DNA of 64,000 nt from Saxidomus purpurata (GCA_022818135.1 JAFMSR010000013.1:22528207-22592206), one strand, 5' to 3'. Positions 48,089 through 62,200 are shown, counted from the first letter of the stretch. Notes: generated by a model from the sequence alone, not told the origin. Numbers and translations are program-made.

Positions 48089-49716
48089 AATGGTAGTTGT
48101 GGTGACAGATGTCATGTGGTTGCAGTAGTTATCGTATTGGTAGTGCAAATGATTGTTATTGTGGTAGTAATAAGACTGGATGTGTCAGTGGTACTGGTGA
48201 TCGTTGTGTTTATGTTGGTAGCAGTTGAAATTGTATCTTAAATGGCACTGAGAGCATTAGTTTTAATGGTTGTAACAAAAGGTGATTAATTTAAAATTTA
48301 AGGGATGTAGTGGTTGTGGTGGTGAAAGTGTGTTGAAACGATATGTAAAAAGAGTGATAAAAATAGTGGTGGTAATGGCGAGACTGTTGATAGCTGTGAT
48401 GGCCGTGATGATAAAAGTGGTTTTGGTTGAATTAATGGAAATTATAGCGATGGTAGCATTATGGTACTGCATTGTAATGAGAGTTTGGATGTATTGGTAT
48501 GTGTGATGGTAATGGAACTGGAACTAAAGATAATGATGGCAGTGGAAATTGACGCTTTAGTGGTTTCGGAGTGGTATAGCTATAGTTTTTGGAAGGCGTT
48601 GTGATTGTATTGTTTATTGTAGTGTTTATGGTTTTTGCTAGTGTTTGGTATCGGAAAAGGGAAAGACAGCGATGGAAGGGGTAACAGATTTAATAGTAGG
48701 TGGTGTGGTTGTAGTGGTAGTGTTGGTATTGGTTGTAATGTTTCTGGGATGTATACGAAGGTAAGGCTATCATGGCAAAAAGAGAAGTGAGATAGGAGGG
48801 GTTTAATTGTACCGCTCGTACATCATTTCGTGAAATATAGTTGTAGACGTTTTAAAAATAGTAATAGTACTACAAATGTGGTAATAAAGGTTGTGATATA
48901 TCAAATGCACAAAAACGGTCTCCGACGAAGGAGTGACGATGATAGTGGTATAACGTTGTCTCAACTGTGTTGCCTCATGGCGGTTTGTTTCATAACTGGT
49001 TGCCCATGAGGTTGTAGTGTTTGTAATGTTGTTGTTAGTGATGGTTGTAACTAAAGTGGTTGATAGCAGTTGTGGTAGTTGTAGTGTTGTTCGTGGTGAT
49101 AGTGGCGGTAGTAGTGTTTGAATTCATTGTAGCTATGGTAGCGATGCAGCTCGGGGTATTGTTTATAACCGAAAATATGCTTTGCAAGGGTTTTGAATTT
49201 TGAGGAAGTATGATATTGTAGAAGTTGGTGGATACAGTAGTGGAAGTACACGCTCTTTGCGTAAAATGAAGTGAAGGTAATAACATTGTATTATTAATGA
49301 TGGCAGTGTTTACTGGAAGTTTAAGCGATGTTTGTGGTAAAAATAACTAATTAAGTTGTATTTGTGGTTAATTCAGTATTGATAATGGAAAGTTTGCATG
49401 ATTGTAGTGAAAGTGCAATAGATACTTCAATTTGTGGTTTGTGCGGTGATAACTGTGGTGTAACTAATTAAACTGCTACAAGGTAGTTGTGCTTATGATG
49501 CTGCTGGTTTTTCATATGATGACTATTTCGTTACGGTATTTGATGGTGATAGATTTGTCGGAGGCTATTTAGAAAGTGTTTGCAGTAATGGCAATACTTT
49601 GCTGATATCTGCAGAGGTGCTGATTGTGGGTGAACTAGCATGGATGAAAGTATCGAATATGTGATGGTTTTAGTAATTGTTGTGGCAGTGAATGTGTATT
49701 TGGTACCATAATTTAC

Positions 49717-50137
49717 GAACAACAGGCCGCATGTTTTTATTGGGCGCATCCCTATATCCTTACGATTTAAGAAAAAACATGAACGTACAGGCCGCTCCGG
49801 TATGTTGGCTTCGGCTGATACGCCGAATATGGTGCATATTATGTTCAGGCGTTTAAAATGAGACGCGCCTTTTTGTATAAAAATTAATGTAAGATTATTC
49901 TCTCCCGCTAGTCTGCTAATTTACGGTAGTATACGGCAGTTTTTGACCCATGAAGGCTAAATTGGTTGGAAAGTATTGGTGAACTGTTTTCAAACAGCGC
50001 ATAAACCTAAAGAGTTATTATACCTATTTTAAAAAATGTTGTTTAAGCCGCTTGAAACTACAAAGTTAAAAAATAGAAAGGTCATATATGCCACTTCTAC
50101 GAAAATTCATCTTTTTATAGGCCGCGGCCTATTGTTC
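49717..50137. mobile_element. TIR insertion inside the trinucleotide block
   Basis: GAACAACAGGCCGC at 49717-49730 is matched by GCGGCCTATTGTTC at 50124-50137 (13 of 14 complementary). The enclosed 421 bases differ in composition from the surrounding repeat. No transposase frame is seen and I found no clear target duplication, so the class is unknown. Confidence 0.65.
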
Positions 50138-53100
50138 GGAAACTACGGTAGTGTTAGTGTAAGTGGTATTTGAGGTTGAAAATGTATAGACGGTTGTTCT
50201 GTGGTTGAGATAGTGGTTATGGAAGTAGTGAGTTTGGTCCTGTTAGAAACGGTACTTAAATAGATATACCGGTAAGCGATTGCATTGGAGATGTTAGAGA
50301 AGGTTGTGGTAGTCACTGAAGTATGTTGTTACTAATATTTGCGTAGGGATAGTGATGCTGTTACTTATGTAAATGGAAGAGGTAAATGGTAGTGTTTCCA
50401 GTAGTACTGCCAGTTATAAAGGTGATTGTTGGTATCCTTCTAGTGCTAGATTGTGATAGTGACAAAGTTGCTGCGTGTGGTTAGGTGGCAGAACTGTTTA
50501 ATGGCAATGACGATGGCTATATTGATTTTGACAGAAGTGATAATGGTGGTTGAAATGCTGGAAATGTCACCTTGAACGGTAGTGGTGGTGATGTCTTCGG
50601 CAGAAGTGGTGGTGAAAACGTTTAATGATGGTTGAATTGGTGGAGACAGTTGCCTTTATACTGATAATCGTAACAAGAATGATGTTCTTAGTTTCATTGT
50701 TCGAGATGGTGTTAATTGTAATAGGGATTTTGAAGAAAATATAGTTGTCAATGAAGCCGTATTGATAGTGGTTGAAGGTTGTTACATCATAATTAATTAT
50801 GGCTAAGTCGTACTGCTGACGGTAACGGTGTTATCTTTTGTGAATATGGTGGTTTTGATCGTCATGGTGGTGGAGCTGAAGTTGAGAGAGATGCAAGATG
50901 TTGTTGAGGTGATGGAAATGGTGAACAGAATTTATGTTGATAATTTTTGTGATGGAGTTGATATGCAATTGGTTGAGGTAAAATAAGTGAAGTGTTCGGA
51001 ACCGTAATTAAGAGTGTTGTTAATTATGAAGGAAGTTGCAGTACTGGTGAGACTGAAACTTGTACTGGTATTTTTGTTTTGATTTAGGCATTCGTATATG
51101 TAGTTATTAATGTTGTCATGATAGTGAGAGTAGTTGTAGTTGTGATAAATGGAGTTGTTGTAGCAATGGTAGTGGATGCAGTGCCAATGGCAGTGGCTGT
51201 GATGTTCGTGGTGGTACAAGTGCAACATTTGTGGTGGGGATAGTGGTATATTTGACGTTATGCAGTAATTGGTTGGATTTCTGCTTGCTATGTTGGAACT
51301 AGTTGAAGTACTAACAGTTTTTTCGTGTGGATGTAGTAGATTTTGGTGAACTTTATAGACGTGTTTGCGATATTTTTTTTGGTGGCAGAGGTTATGCTTG
51401 TAGTGACAAAATGAGAGAGATAATTTTGTAGTGAAGTAACATTTTACTTAATTGTAGTTATGTACAGCATTTTGGTAAATTAAATACTATTTGTAGTATT
51501 TTTAGCAATTGTTGAAATAGTTAACGTAAATTTGGTAGTTGAAGTTATAGTTGTTGTGATGTTGGTGGTAGTAGAATTTGTGATGAAGGTGGTAGTTGTA
51601 ACGTTAATGGTGTTGATGTATTGAGGAATTTAACCAGAGTTGGTTTTGCAGTTGTAATGATTGTGGAAATTGTAGCACTGGTAATGAGGGAAGTAAAAGA
51701 TGAATTGGTTTGATATTAAACAAGCACTGTAGAAGTGGTTGAAATGACAGTGGTTGTAGTGGTGGTGCTTATGACAGTTTACAGGTTAGTGGTAGCGCTG
51801 ATAGGACTGGCGATGCTAACAGTGATGACCGTGCGGATGGTGCTAGCATCAGAAATTGAAGGGATGCTGGAAACTTAAAGTATATATAGTGGAAGTAGTA
51901 TCATCAGTAAAGGTGGTAGTGTTATTGCTGATGTGAACGGCGGTTATAAAGGTGATTGTTTTGGTAATGGCGGAAATGGCAGTGATGGTGAAAATTGTTG
52001 AAATTGTGATTAGTACAGTACCGTTTGTAGTACATGTAGTTGGAGTATTGTAGTGGTGATTGAAGAAAGTGCAATATGTAGTGGTGACAATATCGTAAGA
52101 GGTGTTTGTATTAATAACAATAGTTATTATTGAGATGATTTTGTACTTTTTGGTGCTATGGTTGTATTGATAACAATAGAAGAGGTAACGGTAATGACAT
52201 TGCAATAAGTTGGGTGATTGTAATTGATGCATTGGTGTGCTTTTATAGTTGTGGTCGTGTTAATGACAGTGGTGATAGATTTGATGTTTGATGTGGTAGA
52301 GAATGAAGTATGTGCTGCCAGTGGCGACGTCAACTTTAAAAAAGTAGTAATAGTAGTGGATGTGATACGATAAGTATAAGTGGTAGGCGTAGTGGTTCTT
52401 GTGTTGGTGATGATAAAGTGTTTGGTAGGGTGTTGGTGTCAAAAGTGATATATATTGTTGAAGTGATGATGATGGAACTAGTGATAGATGTGATAAGATG
52501 GTGGTTAGAATAGAAATCGTGACAAAGTAGCAATTATGTTTTGGTTGCATGTCGGTAGTTGTGATAGTTGTAGTGGTAAAGAGTGTTATGTTGGTGGTCC
52601 TTGAGGTAGTTTTGGTCGAGGCGGAAGAGATTGTAGATGAGATAGATATAGTTGTGGTGGTTACAGTGATAGTTGTGGAAAAATAAGTTACTTCAAAGGT
52701 TGGAGGTGCTATTGGTACTTGCACTAATGAAGGTACATTTGTAGTAAAAGCGGCATTAATATTTTAATACGTGGCGGTGACATAAAAAAAAATTTGAAAT
52801 AAAAAAACTTGATATAATTTGTGTTTTAGAGATTGAAGTAGTGGTACTGGAAGTGGTATTGGTAGTTGTGGTGGTTGGTTGTACTTACGTTAATGGTACT
52901 GTTATAGTGATATTTGAAGTAGCAATTTAGAAGTACATATGTATAAGAATAGGAAAGTGGTAGTGGTGGTGATATTTATGGTCAAAATTGGTAGAAAAAG
53001 AAATTGTGATAATTGTTGAATTGATTGATGTAGTGTTAGCTGTACCAGTGATAATAAAAAGAATGAGGCCCGTAGTTGCATTGGTAGGCGTGGTAAAAGT

Positions 53101-54189
53101 GACGATACTGGAAGAGATGGTTGATCTAAAAAAGAATATGAAAAATGGTGGTGATAGAATGTTGTAATATTGGAAGTATCTATGGTTGGAACCGTGTTTA
53201 TGTATGTAAACGTGTCAGTGGTTGAAAAGGTGGTGACTGAAGTTGTAATGGTAGTGGATGGTGAAAGTTATAGAAGCGGTGATCGAAGTTGTAAATGGAA
53301 ATTGTAGTGCCGTTGATGTTTGTCGAAATGTTGCTGATGGCTAAGATCATGGCTATACTATTGTTTGAAGTGGTGATAGTGGTAGTGTTCCTAACGGTAA
53401 TGTTTTTCACGTTCGTGCTAGTGGTGGGGGATACAAGTAGTCGTGGTAGTTGTTTTAATTGTGAGTAGTGGTGGTAATAATTGTTTAAGTGGTGGTTGGA
53501 GTAGTTGTAGTGGAAATGGGTAACTGAAGTGGTTAAGGTTGTGGAAATATTTTTGCTTTAAAGTGATTGTAAAGGTGTAACTAAAAATTGTAGAAGTGAT
53601 GATGATGTTTGGGGAAAAAAGTGATAGTATTTAGAATAGTTGTAATGGTTGTTATAAGAGCAATTCGGTAGAAGTTGTGGTAGAATTTTCAGAAAAGCTA
53701 GAAGCGTAACACATAGTTGTTGCAGTGTACGAGATAGATGTGGTTGTAGTTATTGTAATAATTTTTGTTATCATATGAGTAATCGTAGAGGTATTTGTTT
53801 TGTGTATTGAAGCAGGAGTAGATTTTATAGCTGTAGTGATGACGGTGGTTGTAACTGTAATGTAAATACCATGTAATGCTAATGTAAATAATAATCTTAC
53901 TTGTGGTCGAAGCGATTTTCTTTGTTATAGTATTGATGTCGGTAATAGTAGTGCTAATAAAGTGGCAGTGGTAAAGGTGATGGGTGTGGTAAAAACTGTA
54001 TGTGAAAAATGCAGATGTAGTAATTGTAATAATTGAGATGTAGAGTTAGGTACTATAGATGATGAAATTGTGATTGTAGTTGTGATAATGTCGATAAATA
54101 TGGTAGCGATAATGCTCAAATAAGTAGCGTTGGTAAATGTGATTGCTATAGTTATTGTGATGGATGTTTTAGTAATGATGGAAACTGTT

Positions 54190-54770
54190 ACGACATTTTA
54201 CCAAGACATAAGATCAAATTTTCTAACTCAATAGCAAAGTTTTAGTTTCGTGCCAAAGTCTTTACAATACAAAGTTAGCTGCGCACTTATAACGTTCCGT
54301 TCGAAAATATCACAAAAACGTAAGAAATTTGTATTTGCTATAAAATTTAGAAATGTAATACCGTTAAGAACTTCGGCAAGAATACGCTTAATGTAATTTC
54401 TTCTAATCAAAGTGTCACTTTTGTTTCCAGTTCTCTGTCACTAGTCTATTTCTTTGGATAAACGACTAAATGGTCAAAACTTTGTGCTTTTTGGAAAAAA
54501 GACAAAGAATTAAATGATGAAAAATGTATATTGAGTTAACCTTGTATCAAGAATCAGAATGTGTAATTATGACTCGTATCAGCGGTTCTATCAAATGAAA
54601 CACCGATTTGCAAGTAGCATCAGAGTACATCCGTCCTGCAGTGTGTAAATGTCTCACGACATGTAACATGTAACGGGCATGATAAGTCATATTTGGAGTC
54701 CATCTTGCAACAATAAAGCATATCTTAAGCTCATATTCACTTGATCAGTCCTGAATTTTAAAATATTTCC
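54190..54770. other. Non-repeat island in the trinucleotide block
   Basis: About 580 bases of balanced AT-rich sequence without recognisable gene, TIR or SINE. The 60-codon minus-strand frame in it has no family resemblance. Confidence 0.5.
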
Positions 54771-56623
54771 GGAAGACATGTCGGCAATTTCAAGAACCCC
54801 CTATATCGGGCAAAGTTATAAGAAGTGGGCAGTGGTGGTCGAAGTGGAAGAGATGGTACAATCTCGAAGTTATGTAAGTGGTAATAATAGTTATGATATC
54901 AGTGGTGGTAATATAACTATTTGTGAAGGTTTAAGTGGTGATAGTAGTGATAATTGTGGTGATAATGATGCATTGTTGTACTTAATACGACAGTTATTTA
55001 GTTTTGAGCGCCTACCTTCCAGTGTAAGCAGCTGTTACTGATGTGTCGAGAAAAAGGGTACCAATTTCAACTCATTTTCGGTCAGTGGCAACGTAATTAA
55101 TAGATCTATACGTAATGAAAGAATACATTAATACTAGACAGATCACCCGACCGTCAAGGAAATATTAAAGACACATGACTGTCTGATCTGAATGACAATA
55201 TCAGCTAGAATAGTCATTTCACATACACAAGACAATTAGATGTTTATTCAATCAATATAATTAGATATTGATTAAAAATTTGCAGTGTACATGTACATCT
55301 GCTGGAAACTAAAATTGCGTTGACTATTTTCTTGTATTAAAATAGTGCAGATTATGACGTAATAATGTTGACTGTAGTTGTAGTCGTGACTGTGGTAACG
55401 ATGGTATTGTTAGCTGAACTGTTGATGGTATTGCAAGAGGTTGTGGCAATAGAAGTCATTGGTGATAGTGTTCGTAACAGTTGTGTTGTGCTATACATAT
55501 TCTGTACACTTGATGAGTGTCTTCGTTAAAGTAGTGCTTGTGGTATAGCAGTAGAAGGGAGGATTGGTAATAGAACTGTAGTAAGTGGTGCTTGGAGTCG
55601 AAGTGGGTTATACTAGTGGTTGATTGATGCTAGTAGAAATGGTAGTAGCTGTGATGATACTGATGACAGTGACAGTGGAAATGAAAGTATGTGTGTCGAT
55701 AATAATGCACTTACTGGCAGTATTGCAAGTGATACAGTTAATAGTGGTAGTCGTAATAGTGATAGTCTGACGAAAGTGGTAGCTGAAAGAGGTTACATTG
55801 TTAGGTCTTGTGGTGTTGATGGGTGTACTAGTGGTAACTGAAGTTGCATTGATGCCTAGAGTTGTACATGTACTATGGTTAATTCTGATTGTGTTGGGTA
55901 GTAATACAGAGGGTAGCAGGGCGTATTGCAAAGTGTGCTGGTTTGATAGTGCACTTAAAGTGATAGTAAATGGTGTGATGTTTGGGTAGCGGTTATTTTT
56001 GTTGGGGTGGTTGTGTCAGTGGTACAAATGTTGAAGTTGTAATCAGAATGGTGGTTTAACTGGTGTCATAACTGGTGTGGTAGAGGTAATGGAATTGAAA
56101 TCGTTCTGGTGACGGTGTTCGTGGCATTTATTATATGTAAGGGTTTGCAGCAGTTATATTTCTAACGACTATAAATGGTTGTGTTAATATGGTTGAAGTA
56201 GTAGACATGATGGTTATGGTAGTTGTATTGATTGTGCTTGTGACAGTGGTAGCAGTTTTGTTGTAGTGACAATTTGGTATCAGTGGTAGTGGTGGAAGTG
56301 CCGACGATAGTGCTTTTGGAGTTCAAGGTAGTTGAAGAGGTAATCGATTTTAGTGTTTTGTCTTAGTAGAACTGATCTTCAGAATATAATGTTTGCGGTT
56401 GGGGTAGTGTTGGTGTTTAGTGATGTTGATGGTGGTAGTGGTTGCTGCTTGTGTTGTTGGTGGTACTTGTACTGGTGGTTAAAGTGGTAGTGGTTGTACA
56501 GATTTTTGTTTTGACTGGTGTGGTGATAATGGTAGTTTCACTAATGGTGGTAGTATAGGTGATTGTTGTAGTGTTATTTTGATGTTATAATTGATGTAGG
56601 TAGTGCGGTACTAATTTTCGTTG

Positions 56624-57205
56624 TGGTAGTTGTCGTTGATGGTGATGATAGTGAAACTGGTAATGGAATAAATGTGTTTAAATGGTAGTAAAACTGTGAC
56701 ATTGCTTGTAATTAAGATAGCTGTACTGTTAGTGTTATTGGTGGTGATATAAGTGGTGGAAAGATTGATTGTCAAAGCGCAGTGGTTGTGAAATTGTTGT
56801 TAGTGTTTTTATAATAGACATGGTGATGAAAGCGGTAACAGTCAAGTTGTAGAAATTGATGTGTTTTGAGCTGTTTATGTTGGTAAAAGGAAGGAAATTG
56901 AAGGTGTGGTATTCGTAGTTGTCGTTGGGTTGTTGGTCATGATAGTGAAAATGGTAATGGAATAAATGTGTATAAATGGTTGTAAAACTGTGACATTGCT
57001 TGTAATTAAGATAGCTGTGCTGTTGGTGTTACTGGTTGGAAAGATTGATTGTCAAAGCGCTGTGGTTGTGAAATTGTTGTTAGTGTTTTGATTATAGACA
57101 TGGTTATGAAAGCGGTAACAGTCATGGTAGTAGAAATGGGTGTGTTTTGAGTTGCATATGTTTACAAGTGAAGTAAATTGAAGGTGTGGTATTCGTAGTT
57201 GTGGT
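56624..57205. repeat. 290-bp tandem duplication within the trinucleotide block
   Basis: 56624-56915 and 56916-57205 share long identical runs such as AAACTGTGACATTGCTTGTA, AAGATTGATTGTCAAAGCGC and TGAAAGCGGTAACAGTCA in the same order. They show a few indels, for example a TGATATAAGTG segment missing from the second copy. Confidence 0.88.
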
Positions 57206-57875
57206 GGTTGTAGCGAGAATGGTTGTAATGATTGTTGTTGAAGTAATAGTGGAAGTGGTGATGATGGTAAAAGCGGAGATACTGGCATAAGTAAGTGGTC
57301 GTGAATGGTAGTAATAGTTGTGGAGCAGTAGTTGTGGTGGTAGTGGTGACGTTACTGATTTTCGTGGTGATATCAGAAGTAGTTGTGATGTTAATGGTAG
57401 TACAGGTGGTAAACTTGATTAAATCAACTTAATCGCTTAAATGGCATTTGAGTTTTGCTCCGGACTAGAATGACTAAACTAATAAAAGGTAGAAATATTA
57501 AGAAAATGACACAGGAGTTATGGTTCTTGAACAATAATTTCTTATCAATGGTATTTATCCATTTGTGACTTGCATTCCATTGTCGATGGGTCAGTTCCAT
57601 GATAATTATACAAAGCCGACAATTGAACGGACAGACAGACAAAGCAATGACCTTATGTATTCCTATACTTTCCGAAGAATAATACAGCAACAAAAGTATA
57701 GTGTTATACAGTACTTTGAAAACCCACTATCCTGTTATGCAAGGCAAAAATAAAGAGAGATAATAGAAAATATTAATGTAAGCGTTTTAAGATAAATTCG
57801 ACATTGCAACATTAACGTTGTATTAACAAATAATTACTTATAATATCTTCTGCAAATATATAGCAGAAAACAAGC

Positions 57876-58216
57876 TGTCGAAATGGCCGTGAAACATTGC
57901 AACCTCTCCTCTGGGATTGTCCAAAAATAAAACCGCTTTTAAAATTCTTGCGAGAAACAATAAAATATATTCATCAATTACATAACTCCGAAACATCGAT
58001 ATATGTTACAAAATAGTAGTAACTGGACAAAGTAATTCACTTTTCTCAAACATAATAAACACAATAGTGTTTTAACCTAGGTGGGTCATTTTGAAATTCC
58101 GTAACGAATTAAAATTCTCAAGAAAGCAGCCGCAAGCAAAAAAGCTTCATTTACTTACTGAAACAACATTACGGATTCTCTACTTTTCTCAAAAGTCGTC
58201 AATCAAGATCGTTTAA
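57876..58216 (+). pseudogene. Non-LTR retrotransposon (LINE) C-terminal remnant
   Basis: 57876-58016 reads CRNGRETLQPLLWDCPKIK followed by LLKFLRETIKYI, resembling the C-terminal Cys/His region of Jockey/CR1/RTE-like LINE ORF2 proteins (E-T..L.W.CP motif). After a stop and a frame change, 58082-58213 reads WVILKFRNELKFSRKQ..., like the W-x-x-W/K-x-RNELK tail of such proteins. No reverse transcriptase core is upstream, so this is a truncated, decayed copy. The family call is from motif memory only. Confidence 0.5.
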
Positions 58217-58618
58217 TAAAAGGAATAGTGCCTAAGAAATTTGCCGGTCTTATTTTCCCTCTATCTAGCAAAGAATATTTTTAACTAAAAAAACATAACA
58301 GAAAGTATTGCCAACTTTTCTTGATTTTTTCGCTTTCGATATAAGACATTTCACATTGCGATTACTTTTAATGCTGCCACACAAATAAAGTAAATGTAAC
58401 TCAAAATCGATCAAAACTTCATTTATGTTATGTTAACCTACTTTTTCACCAATCTATGAGTGTGATGATATTTGATGTTATGTAACCATAATTAAGGTTA
58501 TGAAATATGTAATGTAATTGTGATTTTATATGTCTTGACGTGATATGAAAAAAAAATGTATTGAAAAATATAATGACAATTTTTGATAATGATAAACGAT
58601 AACGTTGCAGCAATACGA

Positions 58619-58740
58619 TGTAATAACACGTGACGTCATGTAATAACATATAAATGAAATGATGTAATATGATGTGATGCAATGACGTCATGTTATAACA
58701 TATAAATGAAATGATGTAATATGATGTGATGCAATGACGC
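58619..58740. repeat. 53-bp tandem repeat, just over two copies
   Basis: AACATATAAATGAAATGATG recurs at 58645 and 58698, with GACGTCATGT(A/T)ATAACATA also 53 bases apart. Local sequence is rich in GATGTAATAT. No coding content. Confidence 0.85.
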
Positions 58741-58931
58741 GACACAGTGCTGCATTCTTTTCACTCAAGACAATGAAATATAAATAAATATTAATATTTG
58801 TAAATGTATGCATTAAATAAAATGATAATAAAAAACGGTTTCTTAGTTAAAAGAATAATATAGATTTTCAGAAATCTAAAATCCATTGTTTTCACGTCCG
58901 TTCTTCAATAGACGTTCAACGGTTATATACC

Positions 58932-59265
58932 TTAAAGGTCCACTACTAAGCGAAAATTAAGTGACAGTTATTTCAATGGCAAGCTACCTTATGCAGACTC
59001 TAAATAATTAAGTTGTCAGGTTAAAATTTACAGAAAAGTGTTTGGAACAGAAGAAAGTTGTGTTTTGTTGAAGTCTCAGTGATTGACAAAATGACCACCC
59101 AGGTCTTTTTAACTTTCTTCATAATGCATAGAAAAATAATTGTACGTGTACTGTGGTTTATTTAGAATTTATACATACCAACTTTCATTTTTTATGAAAA
59201 ATAACTTATTTCTGTGTTTTTAAAGTATATTTGAATTTTTGCTTTCCTTAGTATTGGCCCTTTAA
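58932..59265. mobile_element. TTAA-flanked MITE, second copy
   Basis: The left end TTAAAGGTCCACTACTAAGC and the right end GCTTTCCTTAGTATTGGCCC then TTTAA are imperfect inverted copies. They share the TAAAGGTCCA.TACTAAG consensus with the copy at 29831-30145. Length is 334 bp and no frame is present. Confidence 0.65.
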
Positions 59266-62200
59266 AATTAAACAGTAAGTATTTAGACAATCACTTAAAA
59301 ATTAAAAATGTACATCTCTAGGACCCGCAACAAAAGCTGTAAAAAGGTCACAGGGGTGAAAATGGTCATTTTTTTGTAAACGGGTTGAGTCAAAGATAAG
59401 AGAGTATAGGTTTCATGTAGATTTCGTTTAATTAGAAAGTAAACAAAGAGATTGAATTATAAGTCGTTTCATATTTAAATCTTTCGGATTGTTTCACATC
59501 AGTATGCAACATTTATTTACTTCAAAGATGTGACTACCGTCATTTTCACATTGGTAACAACTATTTTTCTCTCAGATGTTTCTACAGTTTTTGAATATGC
59601 GGAAAAAGCATTTCACATTTGTAATCATTTTAACATTTTGTGACAATTTTAACATTTAGGGGTCCGAAATACCTCACAAAATACATTAAATTTTTAACTT
59701 ACCCTCATGTTACCCTCCTTCAAACAAACTATTTGACTCCTGCTAGGATCATACTGTCACATGTTACAGTTGTTGCGCCAGGGTCTGCGTTTGATATCTC
59801 TGTCATAGGTTTCATTTAAACACCCACACTCGCCTTTTAATGATGAGAAGAAAACAAAAGCCGTTTTCAAAAAACATTATTTAACGACAAAATTAAAGCA
59901 GCAAGGAACATAGTTATCATAATACTCAAATTTTATGTACTTCCTCTTGTCTTGATTTCTAACGTTACCGAAAATTTTGGTCAATATGATTGTAGTTTAA
60001 TGTTATACTTAGAGAACATTTTTGCGTTTTACCTTAGCGAAAATGAATGAGTCCTTTAAATAGGCGTTCCGCGAGGACAAATGGCATCCTATCGGAAGAA
60101 AGATATAACCTATAGAGGCACGAAAAGAAGATGAATGAAAACGAACACATACAAAGTTATTTTAACAAAACAAGATAGCAAAAGGGGATGAATTTTACCA
60201 TGAGAAGTACACTGTATTTGGATATGGTGTCTGAAATAACAGACTAGCATTTGACGGACATGTCATATTACTGAGCATTGAAAATTATTACACCAGTTTT
60301 ATGCAATCACTATTATGGCACAAACCCAGAAGTTTGGATCTGAAAAGAGGATCTGCAATGAAAGTGTTGGTAGTTGTGGATAGGCGAACGGACGGACACA
60401 CAGAAAGTTTTATAAAAAAACGATTACATAGATGTAAGAATGTATGCATTGTGCTAAAAATCATCACATACCTTTACAACTTCCTTTTTTAAATGCGACC
60501 TGTTGGCTCTCTCTCAATGCGGTATGTTGACAGCCGTAGCCATTTACCATCTTTGATAAGCTGGCCAGTACCCAGCTAGCTGTTACTCGGTTCACCTTCC
60601 TCTGGTTTCCATACTTTCTTTTTCCTCGTATTTGATTCGGTGCCATTTGCCACTGCTATCACTACAGCAAACAGTAAAACAGTTCAACAGTATTACTAAT
60701 GGACTCGCATACAGCCTGAACATTAAGATAATTAAATCAAACATAATTTCAACATTTTTTCCGACTCTGACGTCAGGAACTGTTTAGAACTTTTATATTA
60801 TCTTGTACCACTTACCCACTATTTTATACGATAAAATGACTATGCTTTGACCGTGCATGACCATTTCGATTCTTTTAAAACATTGCTGCATTGACATATC
60901 TTTTCAGAGAAATTAATATAATTATTCTAACAGTGCTATGAAATTAATGAGAAACTTAGAAAACGTTAACTTTTTTAAATACTTTAGAGCAAAATTGCGT
61001 ACTCGCTTATAGCGGGAAAATCTTAATATACAGATACAGTATACTAAATGTTCTTTTACAGTTTAAAAACAAGCACGTGTTATAATTTACAATTAAGAAA
61101 TGCCTCATTTTACCTTAGCTACCCGTCATATGTTCTATCTCGTCTATATGATAATTATACAATTCACACGGCACGAGACATGTGTGAATAAACACTTAAA
61201 TATAGACAAAATATCGTCAAACTGTCCGTCTGAAATCCGCCGGAACTTGCTACATGATGCTTTGCAGTCGACTACTGTCGGTTGCCCCGTGAAAAATTAA
61301 TGTGCATAAAAATAAATTTTATTAACCTGCATCGAAAAGCTTACTCGTATATACTGTCAGTCCATAGCTAATGTTAATTGTTTTATCCCATACCGACAAG
61401 AAATAAAATTTGTATTTTAGTGCAAATATACCCAACAAATACGTTCTAACATGACTAGGGACAAATCGTAAATGACATTTTAAATGCGGAGGCGGAGGTA
61501 ACGGATTACATCGGTTTTCAAGAAAATAGATAGACAACTTTGGTCATAAAATAGTATTTCCTGCTTAAGGCAATTGTGTGTGATAACATCTAACACATTG
61601 TAATATTCATACAATTGCGTTGACTTAGATAAACGGACGTTTAGGTCTAAGCGTATATCCACATGATTATACAATTAATACAGGAAAATTTCATTTGTCT
61701 TTAAAATATATATTGATAGAGGAATAAAAATATATTTGCTAAAAACGAGTTCCGTCCTTAATTCGAATAATCTCGATATATACACAGTGGTGTAAACACA
61801 AAAAAACTTAGATATCGGAATTTTAAGTTTCAGGAGATGAAGGTTGTGGGGGGGGTCAAGTCTTTATAATATTTTTGACTCGTATGAATAGACACATAGT
61901 TCATGTACGTGTTTAAGTTAGATGATAAAAACACATCCGGTGTGTAGCTGTACAAATTTTTAAATACATTTCAGTTAGGCAGGATGCTTACACTGTAACA
62001 GCGCCACTCGTCACGGAAATTATAAGTCTCGATATGACGTGTTTGAAAAAACTATATTATACGCTTTATAAAAATCTGTGACGTAAAAAAACTCATCCAG
62101 AATAACTGAAACATTAGTCATACCATGGTATTACTAAAATGAAATTCAGTTTTTGCCCCCGTTACCGAAACTAAACAGTCACCATAATTCTTCACTATGC

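Larger units (their letters stand above)
43030..57425. repeat. 14-kb degenerate GTG/GTA/GTT/GAT trinucleotide block
   Basis: The + strand is dominated by GTG, GTA, GTT, GAT, GGT and AAT triplets with slipping phase, and C is rare over kilobases. The pattern is too degenerate to give a unit length beyond 3 (often 6 or 9). The minus strand shows many Thr/Ile/Ser/Asn-rich or His-rich frames, and the + strand Val-rich ones. These follow from triplet composition and are not called as genes. Non-repeat inserts lie at about 43445-43640, 45300-45480, 47390-48090, 49717-50137, 52745-52825, 54190-54770 and 55040-55370. Confidence 0.9.

Noticed and set aside
60464..60646. 60-codon minus-strand frame with a basic start
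   Set aside because: Slightly higher GC but no homologue, no splice partners and no repeat ends that I can see.
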